Shown in pieces: positions 11,901 to 24,491 of a stretch of 64,000 nt of DNA. Below the pieces are notes generated by a model that saw nothing but the letters and a program-made list of their open reading frames with translations, did no database searches and was not told where the DNA came from. Within the stretch, counting starts at the first letter, position 1. The number at the start of each line of letters is the position of its first letter. The position numbers and the translations under genes were made by a program. Source of the DNA: Vermamoeba vermiformis (lineage: Eukaryota; Tubulinea; Echinamoebida); the NCBI GenBank assembly GCA_045837725.1, contig JBEWZL010000184.1, positions 474,603 to 538,602 on the forward strand, read 5' to 3'.

Positions 11901-12209
11901 TTGATCTGATTTTTTTGTTTCACTTACTGCTTAATCCAATTTTTATTGACTAGCTGTGCGCTTTTTGCGTCTCGCTGCATTTTCCTCGTGATATTTTGCT
12001 TATCTTCTATAATTATATGCGTTACTTTTTTAGTTACGGAGTCTACAACCTGTTGCAAACAAAATAATTAATTCAAATCTAACGAGATCAAATTCTATAT
12101 CAATCATATAATAACATACTGTTGCTCCTAATCGTGTAGCAATTTTTTTTAATGCTGTGTCGTCTTGATTAAAGAAAATAACCACATCACGTAACACTTT
12201 GGATGCCAT
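8979..12209 (-). CDS. Microcephalin-like BRCT protein
   Basis: A multi-exon gene beginning MASKVLRDVVIFF at 12209. An N-terminal BRCT domain (KKIATRLGATVVDSVTKK, THIIIED, then NWIK about 60 residues in) is split by introns near 12120 and 11950. A long Ser/Asp/Lys-rich disordered middle follows over five exons. A C-terminal BRCT pair begins near 10010 (FLCSKCDDSVHESASKLAAM, ITHVVICKN, LVSSQFLHDCVEQKK) and ends WVLDSLVGWSLLPHDDYYIS at 8979. One BRCT at the N-terminus and two at the C-terminus is the layout of MCPH1, which binds phospho-proteins in DNA damage and chromosome condensation. That role is inferred. The last junction (near 9115/9075) is out of phase by one base with the obvious splice sites, so either the true sites differ or there is a frameshift. 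Confidence 0.75.
9611..9622. promoter_or_regulatory. 12-bp palindrome TGACACGTGTCA (intron copy a)
   Basis: Perfect copy of the palindrome, inside the long intron (about 9556-9835) of the BRCT gene. A second copy lies 118 bp away in the same intron. Confidence 0.4.
9729..9740. promoter_or_regulatory. 12-bp palindrome TGACACGTGTCA (intron copy b)
   Basis: Second perfect copy in the same BRCT-gene intron. The paired arrangement suggests a cis-element or the remains of a small mobile repeat. Confidence 0.4.
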
Positions 12210-12591
12210 CAACAAACAGAACAACGACTAAGAGCAATTAATTATGCCAACATACTGCACTAATAATACACTGCTTGTATTGTAGTCAGTACGTTTGATT
12301 TTGAGATCTGGAAGCGGAACGGAAAAGGCACGAACAAATCAATCACAGCCAAAGTCATTCATGAACGGAATAACGCTTGAGTACACTGTAATTAAGATGT
12401 TACTATATTTAATAAGGATTAGGATCGTTTCAGATCATGCATTACGGAAGATAAGACCTTCTGCAATTCTTCATTCTCCTATTTTTCACGATCTGAAACG
12501 CAGAAGGCCACAACACTCATATAATTACTAAAGCATCTTATTATATACTTAAATATTAAGATTAAGGCGTCATTAATAGCAACGGTCAGAG

Positions 12592-13615
12592 ATGGAGGCA
12601 AACCAAGAAGTGAAAACCGTTCAGATCACACCCGAAGAATATATTAAATTATTCAAAGGTATAACATAGCGTAGGATATATAATTACATATTACTTTGGA
12701 TTTTTTAGATTTTTTACGCGTAAAAGATAACAGTAATCTGGATTTAATTTTTTCAACAGTTTTTTTGCGCCTAGCTTTGACTGATAGATTTGTTTAGAAG
12801 GAAATAAGCCTGATTATCACTTTAGCGGCATTTGTGGCCGTGTAATTCGTGGTACTAAGCCAGAGCATTTTGACCGGATGTCGACTGAAGACTACAAACG
12901 CATTTCATGGCTTTTAGGACCTGATGCCCTGCGTGATTTAATTGGATTAGATAGTATTGATGGCATGTTGCATATTGGTAACGAAGCTGAGTGGCTTTTA
13001 TACAAACTAAGTAAGTTTTTTCTGCACGTGCTCTCGATCCCGTTTGAGAATTTTAAAAATGAACTTCTTTTCGCTTATTTTTACTATTAGATGATGGCAA
13101 TGAATTCAAACTCGTAGTATTTCCGCAATTAGAAGACATGGTTCTCGCTACATGGGAAAACTTGATGCAGATCGTCCAAATCCAGTTCCCCGAGATCAGA
13201 CCGGAGATTCTGAACGCACAAATTGAAGAATTGAAGAAAATACCATTTGACGAGATTCAAGAGCGAGCTGGATTTGATTTTGAAGAGATTAAAAGATTAG
13301 GCCGAAATCACGAGAAATACTTTACTGCTGAAAAATTAAATGCGAGTCCAGGTAATTAATCAAAATCTTTACCGAATGTAATTATAGTGTTTAATGTCAT
13401 ATTAAGCGACCGTCATGGAGGTTAGAGCATTTTTGTACCACGAGATCGGATGCAGCCGGCTTTACACAGGAAATGGACGAGGCAAGCATCCATTAGGCCA
13501 CGAAACATCAACAGAGTACTTGGCGAAGAATAGAAAGTTCAGCGAGATTCCGTCTGTTCAGTTCATCCTCAAATTTGATCTTGATCGACTGAAACAGCTC
13601 GCCAAGAAAGATTGA
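12592..13615 (+). CDS. Unknown cytosolic protein, about 260 residues
   Basis: Four exons: start MEANQEVKTVQITPEEYIKLFK (12592-12658), then about 12797-13011, 13091-13351 and 13407-13615, with consistent phases. There is no signal peptide or membrane segment. The protein is acidic and helical, with a GICGRVIRGTKP stretch, a Trp/Leu-rich core (EWLLYKL) and a C-terminal segment containing LYTGNGRGKHPLGHETSTE. I do not recognise the family. The exon structure and absence of internal stops support a real gene. It is convergent with the repetitive secreted protein downstream. Confidence 0.7.
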
Positions 13616-13742
13616 AAATACCCGAATTAACCAGCTAAGTTGTATTTTTATTATCAATTAAGTGCCAAATGGCAAATTAATATGATTGGAATTGAAATTA
13701 GCCCGTTATAACAAAAATCCGGTGTTATCCGAGATCTAGTCA

Positions 13743-14096
13743 TTACATCACTAATGCAAGCATAGCAGCAAAGATGTAATAGAAGAAATTGAAAGACGTG
13801 ACGACGGCGCTGCTAGCTTTAGTAGGAGGCTTAACGGGGGTCTTGACTGGAGCGGATGTGGGTGTTGCTACGGGAGTTGCTTTAGGAGCTGCGACAGGAG
13901 TTGCAACGGGAACGGCTTTAGGAGCTGCGACAGGGGCTGTTACGGGGGCTGCAACGGGAACTGCTTTAGGGGCAGCTACAGGGGCAGCTACGGGTTGAGC
14001 GGATGTGGGGGCAGATGTGGGGGCGGTGACGTTGGCTCCGTGGGCAAATGTGACGCAAATAGCAATAAGAAGGAGAGAGGTGATGAAGCGGGTCAT
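13743..14096 (-). CDS. Low-complexity secreted Pro/Ala/Val-repeat protein, probably GPI-anchored
   Basis: An intronless frame of 117 residues. A signal peptide (MTRFITSLLLIAICVTFAHG) is followed by about 60 residues built from repeats of the type APVAAPKAVPVAT, then a lysine/threonine/proline stretch. A C-terminal hydrophobic segment (FNFFYYIFAAMLALVM) fits a GPI signal. The repeat would be an extended, O-glycosylated stalk like many amoebal cell-surface or matrix proteins. The DNA repeat (GGAGCTGCGACAGG-like units) makes copy number unstable. Confidence 0.8.
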   Translation of the reverse strand: MTRFITSLLLIAICVTFAHGANVTAPTSAPTSAQPVAAPVAAPKAVPVAAPVTAPVAAPKAVPVATPVAAPKATPVATPTSAPVKTPVKPPTKASSAVVTSFNFFYYIFAAMLALVM

Positions 14097-14982
14097 ATTG
14101 GAAGTTAACTAGTTGAGTTGTGGGTGTTGTCGATTGATTTGTTTCAAATTACAATGTAATTACACTGGCGAAAATGCTGCGGTTTTATACTTTTGTGTGC
14201 GAAAAGTCGGAAGCAACTGTTTCCGAAACAAATTTCCGGTGTTTGAATGAGTGCTTTGTGTGATTCTCGATCACCATTCAATGGTTTGGATGCGAACTTT
14301 GCTCAATGTTTCCACCGGATCGGGGCGACTCTGTGGCAAACATTACATGACGCAGGAAGCGCATCAAGTCTGTATCAAAGCGATCAATTACTAGATCTAG
14401 CGACGCTAACATTCGAAGTATAGACGGTACTAATCTTGCCGGCAATCCAAGCTTACAGAACTGGATATGTCATTTTGTGAATTGGATCTGCACCGGATGA
14501 TCCCCGATTGTGTATAACTTGATACTCAGCTGTAAGATCGTTTAGTTCTCGCTATTCAAGCGCGGCGAAAACATCCGACGAGCATGATATTCGAGTAATT
14601 ACAAATTTCCAGTCATTACATAGACTGACATCTGGACAGCAGCAACGCATTGAATATCACCTGTAAAAGTATGGTGTTACCTCAACACTAGCTATATGAG
14701 AGGTAATATAATACCTTTCGCTAACACATCACCGTTGATTATCATTTTCATTTCAAAATGTTACCAGGTACATTATCCCGAGGATTTAACCGGTGAGATA
14801 CTTGTATTGCACGTAAGAATTGAACTGATGGCATATCGTAAGTCCCAATACGCAACGGATAGGTAGGTTAGTCCTTTGTTTTGATCTTTTTGCTGTCTTT
14901 CTTTCAAGAAAGTTACCGATCCGATTTCGAATCTTTGATGAATCAATAAATAGTTTAATTAGCGTACATTATATATGAACAA
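14097..14982. other. Intergenic region, no gene seen
   Basis: About 890 bp between two leftward genes. It should contain the promoter of the repeat-protein gene near 14100-14200. Frames are short and interrupted, and no conserved motif was recognised. Confidence 0.55.
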
Positions 14983-17900
14983 TTATTTCTTCTTTTTCTT
15001 CTTGCTTTCTTTGTCTTCTTGCTTCGCCAAATGAGGTCGGAACTTTGGTCGGTTAAATACCGACATTAAATAATACAAGGTCGTTACATCTAGTTGATAA
15101 TTATACAAACTATCTTGATATTTCTTAACGTGCTGTAGCAGTTGATAAATCTTGCGCATTTTGTTGAAATTAACGATTCGATTTGCACGTGACTTAAAGG
15201 TCGGTTCGGTTTCTTCCAGATGCGATAAATACTTTTGATAAAGACCTACAAAAATACATTAGTATACATAATTATTATTAGCTAATGAGGTATATGTTAA
15301 TTGTACCTATCCAAGGAACGCATGGTGTTTCGGATGTACTAATGACATTTTGATAGGCTGCGAATACGTCTTTTGGATTGAAAATATCGAGCATCGAATT
15401 TAATGCTATAATATTATGCGACCCGATTTTCTATAATAGGACATATTAATTATACGGCGATTATTAAATTTTAGTTTGCGAACTTACTTCGTGAATTTTT
15501 GCAATAGTATTCTGAACATCGTTATGATTTAACGCTGATACGATTGAATAGCAACCGTTATAATTATGAAGCTTCAAACATTCCTATATTAGGAAATAAA
15601 GGTTAATTAGCGAGATTTTAATCGAGATTGAAAAAATATTGAACTTACCTGCGCTACTTTAATGAAGTGCTTAATCGTTGCAGCCTTTTCTTTGCTGTCA
15701 GACGCGTCAAATATATCTTTCATGACCCAATCACAAACCTATAAATGGAAAAAAGTTTTTGCGTCAAAAATATTTTGTTAATTTTTGCAGATCTGATCTG
15801 ACTTACCTTGTCGGTTCGTTGCACAAGAGAGGTAAATTGTTTTGCAAATAAAACGACTTGTTTTGAGTTCAGCGAAGTGATGGGATTGTTATTCGACAAA
15901 AACTCTTGCATTGTAATGTTGCAGAATAATTGATGGTCCATTAATGTCAACGTTGCAGCTAACGCCGTCGGATCTACCTCCGTAACCCTAAAAATACCAT
16001 TAATCCCGCGATCCACGAGTATTTCTATATAAGGCAATAGTCTTACCGAGAGACCGTTGTCGGGCTGACAGCGTGCGTTGAAAAGTCCGGGAAATTATAA
16101 ACGTTACGAAGGTGTCCCGTAGTCTCCAACTCATGCCATGTCTCAATCGATGTCCAAAAATAGCGGAAAAACTCTTGTTCCTCGACAGTAATGTTGTTGC
16201 TATGATTTTTCACGAACGCGCGCAAAACTTTGATGAAATCTCGCTCTTCGGCCATTTCGTAGAAATAACCCTCTATCCATTTCTTAATGATAGAGCATAC
16301 TCTAATAATTCATATTAATATTAATTAAAGTGATGTAAGTACTTTAGAATTTTCTTACCGGATGCGCAAGTCAAAAGTTTGCTGTGATAGCTCCATGCAA
16401 TTATCTTTCGGATACAACTCGATGATCTCGCTCAACAGTTGTGATGAAGGCAATGCGTATCTATAAGTCAGGAGGAACGCATCGACGTAAGTTGGATCCG
16501 CACCTGAAAAATTTAACATTAGTCTAACTTTAATGCAATAAAATACTATTAAGCGATAAGATATTATAATAATGATAAATTGTATATTATATACTATATG
16601 AACTTACTTTGGTACTCGTGGTCCAATAACTTGTAAATGAGAACTTTTTTCGGCGCTTCAGCGAGAAATCTCTCCGTCGATTTTTCCGATTTGAGATACA
16701 CAGCGCCACTCTCTTCGGCTAAAATATCTTCCGTCAAGAAGTAGTGCATCACGCCTAAGCGCAGTTGTTGCATATTTTGATGTTCGATCGTCTTCTCTTG
16801 ATAACTTTGCATCAATGATTGTCGTTTGAGCTCTTGTTCTTCAACGTCACTATTTTTAACTGTTTCTTGCAGTGCACTTAATGTCTGCTCCAAATTACCT
16901 AAAAAGGAAAATTCGTTAAAACTAGAAATCTCAATACGGATAGAAATTCATTTGGTTGGTCAGTAAGATTTCCTTATTTGGAAGGTAAACTTACTTATGG
17001 CGTTTGCAGTTTCAGCCACGTGATTGCTGATCTGAAACATCGATTCGGAGAATAATTTGCTGATTTCAACCAAGTCAAATGAATCATCAGCTTGCGAGTC
17101 AAAACTGGCGTCCAATTTCTTGTCAACTTCTTGCAACAGACTCGCGTAATCATCGTTCGTGAATGACTTGCGGAATAACTCTTCGTATTTGGACTCGAAG
17201 TCTGCCAAGAAATTATCGAATTCTTTTTCCATTGTAATTCGTTCGTCCGACTCCTCCGTACTTTCGTTGTTGCCGAAGTAAATCATCGAGTCGCTTTCTG
17301 AACGCGAAATTTCACCGTGTTCGGTCACCGTCTTGTCAGTCGTTTCGTTCAACTTTTTATCCGCTTCTGATTGGTCCTTCTTCTCATCAGCTCGAACTTG
17401 ATCTTCTTGAGGTGCCTTTGCAGGCTCATTTTGCGAGGTCTCGCCATTTGCAGCTGACATTTGAGACTCGTCACGTGGTGTAGTTTCACTGTCGGTCTTA
17501 GTGTTGTCATTGTCAGTCATAGTCAGGTCTCGCTTGATAAGGTCACTTGACAAGGGTCCATCAGTGATCGAGATAGAGTGCCTCGGCTCACTCAATGGAT
17601 ACGCGTCACTAGGTCTCGGCGACTTGACGTGCAACTGTTCGTCGTGCAATTTGATCATTTGCTTCAAGAACGAGATGATGTACAAGAACGAGCGCCGTTG
17701 TGTCGGTTGTAACGAATTGTAAAGAATTGATTGGATCAGCGAGTGCGAGAATTGACCGTGATTAACAGCTACAGATATATTGCTATTAGAGGTGCGTTAT
17801 TAAAAAAGTGATGTTTTCGTACCTATTGGAAATCTTAACTTCTCGCAAACTGCGACAGTTGCAAGCGGTGAAGGCAAATTATTGAGCCAAGTTAACAACA

Positions 17901-19387
17901 GACCCACCACCGTGTGAATATCAGCATTCATTAAAATCTCTTTGCGATGAATAATATCTACAAATAATATATTAATCGTTAATAAGACTCATCTCAAAGG
18001 TCAAAAAGTTATTTTTCTTACCGTGTTGAGAGGCATTTTCGAACTCAGTTTTCAATTTTTGTACTTGAGCGATCGAGATCTTATCTTTTGAAAATAAGTC
18101 ACGGACCCAAGGACCTATTACTATAATTAGAATTGTGCTATTGAGAGGCTTTGCAACTTGTACCGTGTTTGATGATGTGAGTGATCAACAAGGCTAAAAA
18201 CGCTGGGATTTTTTGACCAGGAAATTTAGACATGGAATCAACGTCCACGCCAAAAAATGGTCCTATAATACGTATTAATATACAGCTATTTATTTCAAAA
18301 TTAGATCCGATAATAAAACTTACCCGGTACTGGAAGCTTTGCAAAGTCTTCTGCAGTAAGAAAAAATGTGAGTAATTGATAATATTTGATCGCGTGTCAT
18401 AAAAGAATACAATTCATTGAATGATATTAATTTCATGAATAGAGACATTGTTACGAACCTTTTCGAATCGAATCACCTCGCCCGCGCCTTTTTTCCGATA
18501 CAATGCTGTTGCTGGCTTCAACATAACTTTGACTCTTTTGCAACGGCGTGCCATTATCAATAGCTGAGTTATATTGTCGAATATATTCTTGTTTAGCCAG
18601 TAAAAGTTCGTCGCTCATCTCGATCGCCTGTACTGAAATGCTTTTTTGAAAGGCAGTGGCGCGTTCAAACTGCTCATACGAACGATATCCTAATTTTTCG
18701 GTTAATAAATTATTAGATACTCGGCAACTAATAAGAAATTAAAAATGTGCATCCAATTTCATAAATTTGTTGTGCTTACTCGGTAAATCCGCGTCATCGT
18801 GAGAACTCTTTGGTACATTATCATTGCTATTTTCTTGCTCAATTTTTCCTTTCTTTGGGCCAATAGAACTTTTGGATCGGGGTTTGAAAATTTTCAGGAT
18901 AGAACCAGCCCTTTTTCGTACTTCTGATGGCGAATGTGCTAATAATATTACGCATTATTAATGTATCGTTGTATTAATCAAAAATACGAAGCCAATACTG
19001 ACAATAATTTCGTGCCACAATTAAATAGAATAAAATGTATCATACTAAATATTAAAGTGATTGTTAAGGATCATTACCTCGTTTACGTTCTGTTTCAGGC
19101 GAATTTTTTTGTTCTACTCCGTTCTCCTCTGAGATCGGATCTTTCGGTTTCTCTTTTTTCTTCCAAAATGTCAATAATCTCGTAATTCTCCTCTCCTTCT
19201 TTTCTCCTGTCTCTTTTTTATTCGTTCCAATGTTATTTTCTTGGGATTGAGTCAGTAATGGACTCGGATCAACCTCCGTATGACCCGTTTCGGCTACTAC
19301 GTTGCTAATAATCTCCTTTGGAGCAGTTTCTTCATGAAACTCATTATTATTAGCATTGGCTTCCATGTTGCTAAGATAAACATACAT
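14983..19387 (-). CDS. RhoGAP-RasGEF fusion protein
   Basis: A large multi-exon gene read from 19387 (MYVYLSN; a second Met at 19366 is equally possible) to a Lys-rich C-terminus at 14983. After about 250 charged residues comes a RhoGAP domain: FFGVDVDSMSKFPGQKIPAF, then VVGLLLTWLNNLPSPL matching the family's LLK.YLRELPEPL. The arginine-finger region reads HGPWVRD rather than GxFR. An acidic linker (about 16960-17680) and coiled coil follow. The RasGEF N-terminal domain shows DPTYVDAFLLTYR (near 16480). The catalytic RasGEF domain contains DPTALAATLTLMDHQLF, AATIKHFIKVAQECLKLHNY and TPCVPWIG. It would activate a Ras while switching off a Rho at membrane or cytoskeleton sites. Exon boundaries are approximate. 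Confidence 0.85.
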
Positions 19388-19586
19388 GGAATTCGAAAAA
19401 CATCAAAGATGTCATTATTAAACGTCAAAAATCAAGATCCCAATAACAGTTGAGCTCTTAGACAATAATTTATAGCAATAGCCTCAATTAATTCATTAAG
19501 AGCATATTAGTGTCAACTTAACTTTATTACAAATGTACATTATGAACAAAAAAGGCCACTCCTGTGGATCACATCCAAAAGCAGTT

Positions 19587-20730
19587 CTAGAAGCTTCTCA
19601 TTAACATTCTCTTATTTCTATAGCTGAATACTGTTTTGGGCGGCAAGAAATCGAGCAACATTTTCTTCAGATCCGCCTCCAAGATGTGGAAGTTAAAATT
19701 TGGCGGGTGCGCTCCGTTATTGTTGTTGTTATTTTGATTATTCTCTTGATGCTGTTTCCACACCTGATATTTCACCCAGCTACGAACTGAAGCGAGAATG
19801 AAGTCCTCGGAGCAGTCAATCTCGCCAGAATTTAAAGCCTCCAAGAGCAGCTCCCTTTGAAGGACGAGAAACTCGGAAGTTAGTGCCACGTCTTGAAAGT
19901 TTGCGGTAAAGAACTTTAAACAGAAGCCACAAAGTTCCTCGCGAGCTGAAGCGTGCGCTTGATTCCAAATCTGATGCGAAGATTTTGATTCAGTATCTTT
20001 GATTTTCCGGTCATATTATAGAAAATTAGACTTACTAAGCACACGTTATCACGATCAAGGCGAGTCCCGATGTAAGTGGACAATGCGCTCGCAAAATCAT
20101 CGTAGATGAAGTACTCGGCCATAGCTAAGAGAAAACGTTAATAAAAATTCGAATTATATTTTTACTACATTATAGATGTATCATGCGCGTAGAATTTCGA
20201 ATAAAGCACGAAGTATAAAGCAGTTATGATTTCATCCGAGGAAAAATATTAAATCTACTTACAATACAGCGCCTCCGCCTCTTCTATCGATGAAAGGCCT
20301 AACAATCGATTGCATTCATTATATTTCAACATGATCTCGAAATATTTAGGCTCCACGTTGGGCACTTCAATAGGCTCCAGATTCGTATCTTGATGCGCCT
20401 CTCTGAAGCTGCACGCGAACATCGTCTTGAAGTACAACGATGCCTTTATCAACCGTGCCTTGTGACCATAATACAGGCCATCTCCAACGCGAAAACAGAC
20501 GTCGAAAGCATTACGAGGGGATTGGTTTGTATAAGCTTGGGCCATTGTGCTCGAAACCAAGGGCTAGCACGAACACTTGCAAATAAGAATATGCGAGGAC
20601 TTGCGTGGTGTTTGTGTGTTTGAGAAATTGTTTTGAACTGTGTGCACGAGACAACGGAAACTTTTTTCGATCGAGTTTTCCCTCTCACTTTCTGAACATT
20701 GTTCGACACCTCTTCGTTACTAAGTGACAT
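19587..20730 (-). CDS. BTB/POZ-BACK domain protein
   Basis: The probable first exon MSLSNEEVSNNVQK (20689-20730, donor gtgaga) joins an exon reading PLVSSTMAQAYTNQSPRNAF. The BTB core follows: DVCFRVGDGLYYGHKARLIK, SLYFKTMF, EPIEVPNVEPKYFEIMLKY. The next exon gives AEYFIYDDFASALSTYI and LDRDNVCL, typical of the end of a BTB domain. The last exon is a BACK-like helical region (ALNSGEIDCSEDFILASVRSWV) interrupted by an Asn run. Such proteins usually serve as substrate adaptors for CUL3 ubiquitin ligases; no kelch repeats follow here. It is divergent from the F-box-SPRY gene, with about 100 bp between starts. Confidence 0.8.
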
Positions 20731-20834
20731 ATTGCTGTTAAATCTTGCATTAGGGTACCTTAGTGTTATTTTTGGAGGAGAAAATCTTGGAACCTGTCTC
20801 GCGTTATTTTTAAATCCATTTTACGACATCAACC
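20731..20834. promoter_or_regulatory. Short shared promoter of divergent BTB and F-box-SPRY genes
   Basis: Only 104 bp separate the two proposed start codons, so both promoters must overlap. Both genes encode putative ubiquitin ligase adaptors, which makes co-regulation plausible. No specific element was recognised. Confidence 0.4.
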
Positions 20835-22798
20835 ATGGCTCATTATGTAAGTTAACATTTTTAAGCTTGCTGTTACATAGTTTTTGTGCTGTAGAGCAAT
20901 ATACTGACGCATTTTGTCCATTTAGCTTGAAACGCCCGAGATTGAGGAAGGAGAGCAGAATCCGCTCTCAACGGTGCACCAAATCGTTACCCACGATATG
21001 GTCCTTAATAGCGTATCGAAATTAAGACCTTCATTCTTGTGGAAGTATTGCTGGAGCGAAGAAGACGATTTCTACCTTCAAAAACTCTACGCAGTGTGGG
21101 ACAATGATGGCGTCAATTTTTATTCTATTGACTACGTAAGTAGCATAATATATAATGCTCTATTCCTCTTTTACAAGCCTAAATTTGATTTAAATTATTT
21201 AGTCTTCAATTAAATTAAATTGCAATTTCGCTAGTAATGCACTTGGCATTCATTTAATATTAACACCATATTATTAAATATAGAAAGAATGGATTCGTCG
21301 CTTGACTTGGGGTGAAATCATTCGTGTTGAGCAACTTCAGGTCAACAACCTCGGCTTCACGCTTTACACTATTTATGGTGAAGAAAAATACATTAGCGAG
21401 GTCGTAAATAATCACCGCGACATGATGGCTAGTATTCCCGAAATTTTGGACTACTTCCACAACGAGGGTGGCGCGGTAAGTTGCCTCGATCCAAATTACG
21501 AAATTTCCAGAATTTCAAATAATTAGGCCGCCTAAATATCTTTATGCATTATTTATGCTATTTTCGAGATTAATAGTCGCTCACGAAGTTATTTCTAATT
21601 TTTTTTGCAATTTAGAAACCAGCGCCTTTGCCCCGTTTCGAGCTCCCTCGCAAAGAAGGCGATGACTCGTGCGAGATTAATTCACTGCCCGCTGAAATCA
21701 TCAAGGTCATCTTCTCGTTTGTTCCAAACTTGGAAGATATTTTCAACATGTGCTGCGTGTGTCGTCACTGGAACAAGTTGTTGCCAAACGACAACCACTT
21801 CATGCTGTTCTGGAAGAAGATATTCATGAAAACATTCCCTGAGCATCAAGTCGGCGTCAATATGCCTTGGAAGAACTTGTTGCAAACTCGTTTGCGATTG
21901 GAGAAGAATCGTGAGACACGCACCACTCAGATCTGCGAGAACGGTCTCAATGTAAGCACGGGCTATAGTCGCGTTGATATTATAACGGGCTAGTGTAGTA
22001 CTATATAAGGTATTAATATCAATATGAATGCAGGTTGACCAGTCGTACTTGAGTTTCCAAACATGGAAGGTCAACATTGCTGTTTGGAGTGGCAAGTGGT
22101 ACTACGAGTTGAAGCTCGGAACAATGACCACTGCACTGCAGATTGGCTGGCTTGGGTTGGGCTGCAAGGCCAAGCCTTTCGTAAGTACTCGCAGTGCACC
22201 CTTCTTTACGGCATCTTTTAACCGACGTGTGAATACAGGGCTGGACCATGACTGGTGTGGGTGACGACGAACACAGCTATTGTTGGGATCCGATCAGAAA
22301 AGTGACGTTCTGGAACGAGAAAGAAGAGAAGATGGGCCAAGACACGTCACCCTGCAAAGAAGGCGACGTGGTTGGCGTTTGTGTCGATTTGGAGGCCAAG
22401 ACCATTTCGTGGTATTACAACGGAGAGAAGGTCGGCACGTACGACGACATCAATGCTGACCTGCCCATTTACGCTGGCTTCACTGTGTACCCTCAAGAGG
22501 GCGCGACGGTGAAAGTAGCCGTCAAGACCGCTGACTTTGCGTAAGTCCAATACTTTTGGTTAATATTCTTAGGCTCACATTTGGATCTAGATACCCTGTG
22601 CCTGCCGGTTACAAGCCACTCGGCGAGGGCATTCATGATCAAGCGATTTTGGTCGAGTCCATTGTCAACAGAATCAGCTACGAGCAGTACTTTGGCCGCA
22701 CTGAGCACATCCCCGCACAGCTCATAGAACGGCGCCAGAATTGGGACCTTTCTTCGTTCTCGGATGAACGTGCGATGAATTCTATTTTAAGTCAATAA
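20835..22798 (+). CDS. F-box and SPRY domain protein
   Basis: A multi-exon gene starting with a 12-nt exon (MAHY, 20835-20846). Exon 2 begins LETPEIEEGEQNPLSTVHQI. The N-terminal 150 residues have no name I recognise. An F-box follows near 21680-21790 (INSLPAEIIKVIFSFVP, CCVCRHWNKLL). A SPRY/B30.2-type domain spans 22030-22540: WSGKWYYELKL, IGWLGLGCKAKP, WNEKEEKMGQ, VVGVCVDLEAKTISWYYNGE, YAGFTVYPQEGATVKV. The C-terminus is ERAMNSILSQ. F-box plus SPRY matches SCF substrate receptors of the FBXO45 type, although here a conserved N-terminal extension precedes the F-box. It likely recruits a protein substrate through SPRY. Confidence 0.88.
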
Positions 22799-22991
22799 AT
22801 AGCCAGGCCTAGTAAGTTTCATTAGAAAATTGGTGCACATGGGCCACGTGCTCGTTGTGAATGTTTGGTTCCGTTGTTCCTCGTCAAAAATCAAATCTTA
22901 TTTCAAATTTTAATTATTTTGATCAAGCGACAAGAAATTCATGATAGGTATGTTTCAGATCCACATTTTTTGAAGTGGTTCTAACACTTAG

Positions 22992-24316
22992 ATGTCACAG
23001 AAGGATTGTCTCATGGAGGTTAATGAATCATATCAGAATCCGCTTTGTGTGCCAGAACTGATCGAATCCATAAGTTTTTACCTTCCGGCCCTGTTTAATT
23101 TGGCTTCTGCTTCAAAATTGTACGTAAGATCAACATTAGTTTATGTCTTTTTCGCTGTTAAAATTGAAAAACAATTCAACCGGTTTTGTTTTGACAGATC
23201 GAGATCCGTACTTTACCAAATATGACGAACCATATTGCATACTTAGTTTAATTATAGGCATAATCGCATTATACACTCGGCCAGCGTTTGGATCAGAAAC
23301 GGATTCAGAAAGGACTTAATCCTGCACAATAATCAGACTGACGACGTAGAGTGGCAAAAAAATATCAGAAATACTAGGAAAGCGACTTATCATCAAACAA
23401 CAGCGGCAGCTAGAGGTGCTTGAAATGGAATTTGGATCCGTTGTGTTAGTACTTCCTATATTCTACTGCTCAGTATTGATTTAAATACCTTCCTTAGAAA
23501 AGATATTGATTATGTCAATTTATATCCCTCTGTCAAGCTTAATAAGGAAGCGGGAGAAGCTTTGGCTCAGATCTGCGGCTACGCGTACAGCTTTCTAACC
23601 GTTCATGAACTAGTAGATATTATTCGAATGACTAAAGACCAATTAAAAAGATGTAAGTATGAAAAAGCAATACTAAATATTTACAAGCTAAGAGCATTCG
23701 GTTGCAGATCCAGCGCTGAATTCTCTCAAAAGACGGAGGGAAGTTACCCTTAGCACTATGGATGGAGGAGGTTGGGATAAAAGAAAAGAGGAGCTTACGG
23801 TCAATTGCACGATTAAAAGACCGTATGGCAAAACGAAATCAGGGTATATTTTCGACATCGCAGTGGGTGCGCCCAATAGTTGGTTTATGGAAGGACATGT
23901 TTACAAAAATTTCAGCCAAAGTGGCAGAAAATCGATGACGTTTATTAATACAAATGCAGAGTACAGTGACGACGACAGATACGGCTTACACAGACATTTG
24001 TACTTCTTCATCGTAAGTCTAGATCCACTTCAAAAGCTATAACTGACAACATCTATAGTTCAATCATAGTGCTGATACCATCGAATTGTGCGGAGATTTG
24101 GCGGACTATATGGATGCCAACAAATTGAGCTATGCGAAGGCTGAAAAAAAGCTTCAGAGCCTGTTTGAAGATAATGACGGTGACGCTATAATGGAGGATG
24201 AAAACAATTTTAAATTTATTCAAATATCGCATTATGATGATGGCTATGGAGCGGGATCAACTGTTTGTGGCAAAAAAGAGCCCCTCATTTTGTACAACTT
24301 AAAACTTGGAATTTAA
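22992..24316 (+). CDS. Unknown protein with two F-box-like segments
   Basis: Five exons. Exon 1 (22992-23119) encodes VPELIESISFYLPALFNLAS, F-box-like, continuing after an intron into HNRIIHSASVWIRNGF. A later exon (about 23504-23650) contains YSFLTVHELVDIIRMTKDQ. Exon 4 (about 23707-24012) holds DGGGWDKRKEELTVNCTIKR and GYIFDIAVGAPNSWF. Exon 5 (24060-24316) ends LYNLKLGI. Acidic stretches and no membrane segments suggest a soluble cytosolic or nuclear protein. The N-terminal resemblance to F-box proteins is only moderate, and I do not recognise the C-terminal domain. Confidence 0.65.
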
Positions 24317-24491
24317 GATTAGATTTTGTTTGATTGCGAGTGCTATTTGTGATTATAAAATAAGGCTGCTAAATTTGCCAATAGATGACATTGCCTGTTT
24401 CGGCGTAGCAACAAAAAATCACGTGCGGAGGAAATTCGAACTGGAAAGAGAATGAAGCTTAATATTATTGTAATAACTAACGATAAACAAT

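Noticed and set aside
13789-13998. Plus-strand Gly/Ala/Thr repeat frame
   Set aside because: Antisense shadow of the secreted Pro/Ala/Val repeat gene, which has a signal peptide and GPI tail.
20449-20688. Long minus-strand frame before the BTB domain
   Set aside because: Most of it reads across the proposed first intron in the wrong frame; only its first 14 codons are kept as exon 1.
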